This document shows positions 61,367 to 64,000 of a stretch of 64,000 bases of DNA, piece after piece. The stretch is taken from positions 248,001 to 312,000 of the forward strand of contig NZ_JACIDR010000003.1 in NCBI RefSeq assembly GCF_014196425.1. Direction: 5' to 3'. This stretch comes from Hansschlegelia beijingensis (lineage in GTDB: Bacteria > Pseudomonadota > Alphaproteobacteria > Rhizobiales > Methylopilaceae). The stretch's first letter is position 1. Each line of letters opens with the position of its first letter. The position numbers were made by a program, and so were the translations under genes. The notes beneath the pieces were generated by a model, which worked only from the letters and a program-made list of their open reading frames with translations, had not been told where the DNA came from and did not search any database.

Positions 61367-61750
61367 ATGACCGACCTCGCGCAGAACAAGGCGAACGTGA
61401 TCGCCTTCTACGAACTGATGTTCAACGAATGTCAGCCGCGCGAGGCGATCGAGCGCTACGCGGGCGATGCGTACATCCAGCACAACCCGCACGTGGCGAC
61501 CGGCAAGGACGGCTTCATCGCCTACTTCGAGCGGATGGCGGCGGAGTGGCCGGGCAAGCGCGTCGAGGTGAAGCGCGCGGTCGCGGAGGGCGATCTGGCC
61601 GTGCTGCATTGCCTGCAGCGCTGGCCGGGCGATCACGACTATGCGGCCGTCGACATCTTTCGGCTCGACGGCCAGGGCAAGATCATCGAGCACTGGGACG
61701 TGCTCCAGATCCTGCCCGAAGCCTCCGCAAACCCGAACGGGATGTTTTGA
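61367..61750 (+). CDS. NTF2-like (SnoaL-type) protein
   Basis: This 127-residue cone-shaped fold protein has NKANVIAFYELMFNECQPREAIERYAGDAYIQHNPHVATGKDGFIAYF, then VAEGDLAVLHCLQRWPGDHDYAAVDIFRLDGQGKIIEHWDVLQ. These are the usual landmarks of the SnoaL/NTF2 family often annotated as predicted SnoaL-like aldol condensation enzymes or steroid-isomerase relatives. Function within the unit is unknown, but such proteins often act on the product of a neighbouring SDR. Confidence 0.85.
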   Translation: MTDLAQNKANVIAFYELMFNECQPREAIERYAGDAYIQHNPHVATGKDGFIAYFERMAAEWPGKRVEVKRAVAEGDLAVLHCLQRWPGDHDYAAVDIFRLDGQGKIIEHWDVLQILPEASANPNGMF

Positions 61751-61845
61751 CCGGCCGGCGCCGCGCGTCCGCTCCTTCGACGTGTCGCGCGCCCGCGCCG
61801 CGCCGGTCGGAACGCCCCCTCAGAAAACTTCGACAGGAAAGCACG

Positions 61846-62247
61846 ATGGAAAAGCCGGAATTCTTCGTCACGCCGGGTTACGGCGAGCGCCTGCGCGACC
61901 TGCTGCACTATTCGCAGGCGCTGAAGATCGGGAACCGCGTGGAGATATCGGGGCAGGGCGGCTGGGACGACGACCTGCAGATCCCCGAGGCGCTTGAGGA
62001 CGAGATCGCCCAGGCGTTCCGCAATGTCGAGCGGACGCTCGCGACGGCGGGCGCGGATTGGCGGCACGTCGTCCACGTCAACTCCTACCATGTCGGCGGT
62101 CTTCCGCCGGAGGTGAACGAGACGATGAGCAGGCTCTATCGGCGCTATATGCCCGACCACGCGCCGATCTGGACGCAGACGGGCGTCGAGGCGCTCGGAC
62201 TGCCGACGATGCGGATCGAGATCCGCGTGACGGCTATTCTCAGCTGA
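61846..62247 (+). CDS. Rid-family (YjgF/RidA-like) protein
   Basis: This 133-residue protein matches the Rid fold: LLHYSQALKIGNRVEISGQGGWD, IAQAFRNVERTLATAGADWRHVVHVNSYHV and the final APIWTQTGVEALGLPTMRIEIRVTAIL. RidA deaminates reactive enamines or imines. Here the usual arginine before the last strand is shifted (MRIEIRV), so it may belong to a subfamily that does not deaminate imines. The ATG at 61846 follows ACAGGAAAG. It belongs to the SDR-NTF2-Rid-luciferase-like unit. Confidence 0.85.
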   Translation: MEKPEFFVTPGYGERLRDLLHYSQALKIGNRVEISGQGGWDDDLQIPEALEDEIAQAFRNVERTLATAGADWRHVVHVNSYHVGGLPPEVNETMSRLYRRYMPDHAPIWTQTGVEALGLPTMRIEIRVTAILS

Positions 62248-62299
62248 CCGGCCCGAGGGCCGCCTTCGGCCCCCTGGACCGACGAAAGGGACGCAACGC

Positions 62300-63316
62300 A
62301 TGAAGACGATCGGCTTCCTGTCCTTCGGCCACTGGTCGCCTTCCGCGCACTCGCAGACACGTTCGGCCGCCGACACGCTGCTTCAGTCGATTGACCTCGC
62401 AGTCGCGGCGGAGGAGCTCGGCGCCGACGGCGCCTATTTCCGCGTCCATCACTTCGCCAGGCAGCTCGCCTCGCCGTTTCCGCTGCTCGCGGCGGTCGGC
62501 GCCAGGACGAGCCGCATCGAGATCGGCACCGGCGTGATCGACATGCGCTACGAGAACCCGATGTACATGGCGGAGGATGCGGGCGCGGCGGACCTGATCG
62601 CGGGCGGCCGGCTGCAGCTCGGCATCAGCCGTGGGTCGCCCGAGCAGGTGATCGAGGGCTGGCGGCACTTCGGCTTCGCGCCCGCCGAAGGCGAGAGCGA
62701 CGCCGACATGGGCCGCCGTCACGCCGAAGTCTTCCTCGACCTGCTGAGGGGAGAGGGCTTCGCCGAGCCGAACCCGCGCCCGATGTTCCCGAACCCGCCC
62801 GGATTGCTCCGCATCGAGCCGCATTCGCCCGGCCTTCGCGACCGCATCTGGTGGGGATCGGCCTCCAACGGCACCGCCGTCTGGGCCGCGAGGCAGGGCA
62901 TGAATCTGCAGAGCTCCACCCTGAAGAAGGACGAGAGCGGCGAGCCGTTCCACGTGCAGCAGGCCAAGCAGATCCGGGCGTATCGCGACGCCTGGAAAGA
63001 GGCCGGCCATGCGCGCGCCCCGCGCGTCTCGGTCTCGCGCTCGATCTTCGCCCTCGTGGACGATCGCGACCGCGCCTATTTCGGCCGCGGCGACGGCGAC
63101 GACCAGATCGGCGTCATCGACGACATGCGCGCGATCTTCGGCCGGTCCTATGCGGCCGAGCCCGACCGGCTCGTCGAGCAGCTGAAGGCGGATGAGGCCA
63201 TCGCCGAGGCCGACACGCTGCTCCTGACGGTCCCGAACCAGCTGGGCGTCGCCTACAACGCCCATGTGATCGAGGCCATTCTGAAGCACGTGGCGCCGGC
63301 GCTCGGCTGGCGCTGA
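62300..63316 (+). CDS. Luciferase-like (LLM class) flavin-dependent oxidoreductase
   Basis: This 338-residue TIM-barrel flavoprotein opens MKTIGFLSFGHWSP and contains AVAAEELGADGAYFRVHHFARQLASPFPLLAAVGARTSRIEIGTGVIDMRYENPMYMAEDAGAADLIAGGRLQLGISRGSP, the full LLM core. Such proteins use reduced FMN to oxygenate or cleave ketones, sulfonates, amines or nitrilotriacetate-like compounds. No flavin reductase is nearby. It closes the unit begun by the SDR, 52 bases after the Rid gene, and converges with the hydrolase at the right edge. Confidence 0.9.
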   Translation: MKTIGFLSFGHWSPSAHSQTRSAADTLLQSIDLAVAAEELGADGAYFRVHHFARQLASPFPLLAAVGARTSRIEIGTGVIDMRYENPMYMAEDAGAADLIAGGRLQLGISRGSPEQVIEGWRHFGFAPAEGESDADMGRRHAEVFLDLLRGEGFAEPNPRPMFPNPPGLLRIEPHSPGLRDRIWWGSASNGTAVWAARQGMNLQSSTLKKDESGEPFHVQQAKQIRAYRDAWKEAGHARAPRVSVSRSIFALVDDRDRAYFGRGDGDDQIGVIDDMRAIFGRSYAAEPDRLVEQLKADEAIAEADTLLLTVPNQLGVAYNAHVIEAILKHVAPALGWR

Positions 63317-63337
63317 CGTCTCCGTCGAGGCCGCGGC

Positions 63338-64000
63338 TCAGACGCCGTTGCGTTCGAGGAAGCTCCGCACCCTTCGGGCGATCTCCGCCGAATGCGTCTC
63401 GAGCGCGAAGTGGCCGGCGTCGATCAGGTGGATCTCGGCCTTCGGCAGGTCGCGCGCATAGGCCTTCGCCCCCGCGGGGATGAAGAACGCGTCGTTGCGG
63501 CCCCAGACCGCGAGCAGCGGCGGCTGATGCTTCCGGAAGTAAGCCTGGAAGTCCGGATAGAGCGCGACGTTGGTGCGATAGCTCAGGATCAGGTCGAGCT
63601 GGATCTCCTGCGCCTCGGGGCGGCGCATGTAATGCATGTCGAGCGTCATGCCGTCCGGCGAGACCCGGCCTTCGGGCGCGCCGTGCAGGTACTGGAAGCG
63701 GATCGCCTCGTCGGTCAGCGAGGCCCGGCAGGCTTCGCGGTTCTCAGGCGAAGGATCGCGCCAGTAGGCCTCCCAGGGTCCCCATTCGGCGCTGAAGCCT
63801 TCCGTATAGGCGTTGCCGTTCTGGCTGATGATCGCCGTGACGCGCTCGGGATGCGCCATGGCGAGGCGATACCCGGTCGGGGCGCCGTAATCGAACACGT
63901 AGAGGGCGTATCGGGTGAGCCCCATGGCCTCGACGAAGCCCTCGGTCACCTGCGCGAGAGCGTCGAAGCTGTAGTCGAACGAGGCCCTCGGCGGCGCGAC
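63338..64000 (-). CDS. Alpha/beta hydrolase, 5' end beyond the window
   Basis: The frame stays open to the last base. Seventeen codons before the GTG at 63949 read APPRASFDYSFDALAQ, which is ordinary hydrolase sequence, so the real start lies outside. The elbow YVFDYGAPTGYRLA places an Asp where haloalkane dehalogenases and epoxide hydrolases carry the nucleophile. The acid is probably in WGRNDAFFIP and the histidine in IDAGHFALETH. Epoxide hydrolase or dehalogenase-like activity is plausible; an exact substrate is not. Confidence 0.88.
   Translation of the reverse strand, partial: VAPPRASFDYSFDALAQVTEGFVEAMGLTRYALYVFDYGAPTGYRLAMAHPERVTAIISQNGNAYTEGFSAEWGPWEAYWRDPSPENREACRASLTDEAIRFQYLHGAPEGRVSPDGMTLDMHYMRRPEAQEIQLDLILSYRTNVALYPDFQAYFRKHQPPLLAVWGRNDAFFIPAGAKAYARDLPKAEIHLIDAGHFALETHSAEIARRVRSFLERNGV

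Overview
The window is one stretch of a GC-rich alphaproteobacterial chromosome, most likely of the order Hyphomicrobiales (Rhizobiales). The evidence is the flagellar gene order fliF-fliG-fliH-fliN-flbD, a DUF1153/SciP gene with CtrA-type TTAA-N7-TTAA boxes, the split proton-translocating transhydrogenase (pntAA, pntAB, pntB) behind an aa3-oxidase subunit IV gene, an NDUFS4-type complex I protein, and a PmtA-type phospholipid methyltransferase. Genus is not decidable from the sequence alone.

Layout. 1-2003: a truncated AraC-like regulator facing a Tat-exported metallo-beta-lactamase-fold protein, then a DUF1275 membrane protein. 2014-16963: flagellar locus (flhA, flbD, fliN, fliH, fliG, fliF, sciP, fliK, flgD), with a 4.4 kb block between flhA and flbD that holds a degenerate subtilisin-like protein, small membrane proteins and a diguanylate cyclase. 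17049-29687: housekeeping genes, including mnmA, pmtA, an ABC1 kinase, the pnt operon, a phosphoglycerate-mutase-like enzyme, a TPP riboswitch with thiC, cfa, tRNA-Pro, a complex I accessory protein and tRNA-Arg. 29688-30600: a small stretch of lower GC next to the tRNA-Arg gene.

30713-48255 looks like a C2-sulfonate catabolic locus. It has a LysR regulator, a tripartite tricarboxylate-type transporter (tctCBA), an acylating sulfoacetaldehyde dehydrogenase (SauS-like), a two-subunit ADP-forming acyl-CoA ligase, acetate kinase, an MHS-family transporter, a beta-hydroxyacid dehydrogenase, sulfoacetaldehyde acetyltransferase (Xsc), a GMC oxidoreductase that could be an isethionate dehydrogenase, and two IclR regulators. 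The inferred route is sulfoacetate -> sulfoacetyl-CoA -> sulfoacetaldehyde -> sulfite + acetyl phosphate -> acetate + ATP. In it, acetate kinase would repay the ATP spent by the ligase. Two promoters in the locus share a TTCC-N7-GGAA palindrome.

48437-60300 is a second catabolic locus. A MarR regulator faces a long, tightly overlapping operon: metal-dependent amidohydrolase, formamidase-like hydrolase, a three-subunit molybdenum hydroxylase whose 2Fe-2S subunit is fused to a CoxG-like domain, and a complete branched-chain-amino-acid-type ABC importer. Its substrate is unknown to me, and it is the best candidate for an undescribed system. 60301-64000 holds a third small operon (SDR, NTF2-like, Rid-family and luciferase-like oxidoreductase genes) behind repeated TetR-like operator sequences, then the 3' part of an alpha/beta hydrolase that runs off the right edge. 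No CRISPR array, rRNA, transposase or integrase was seen.
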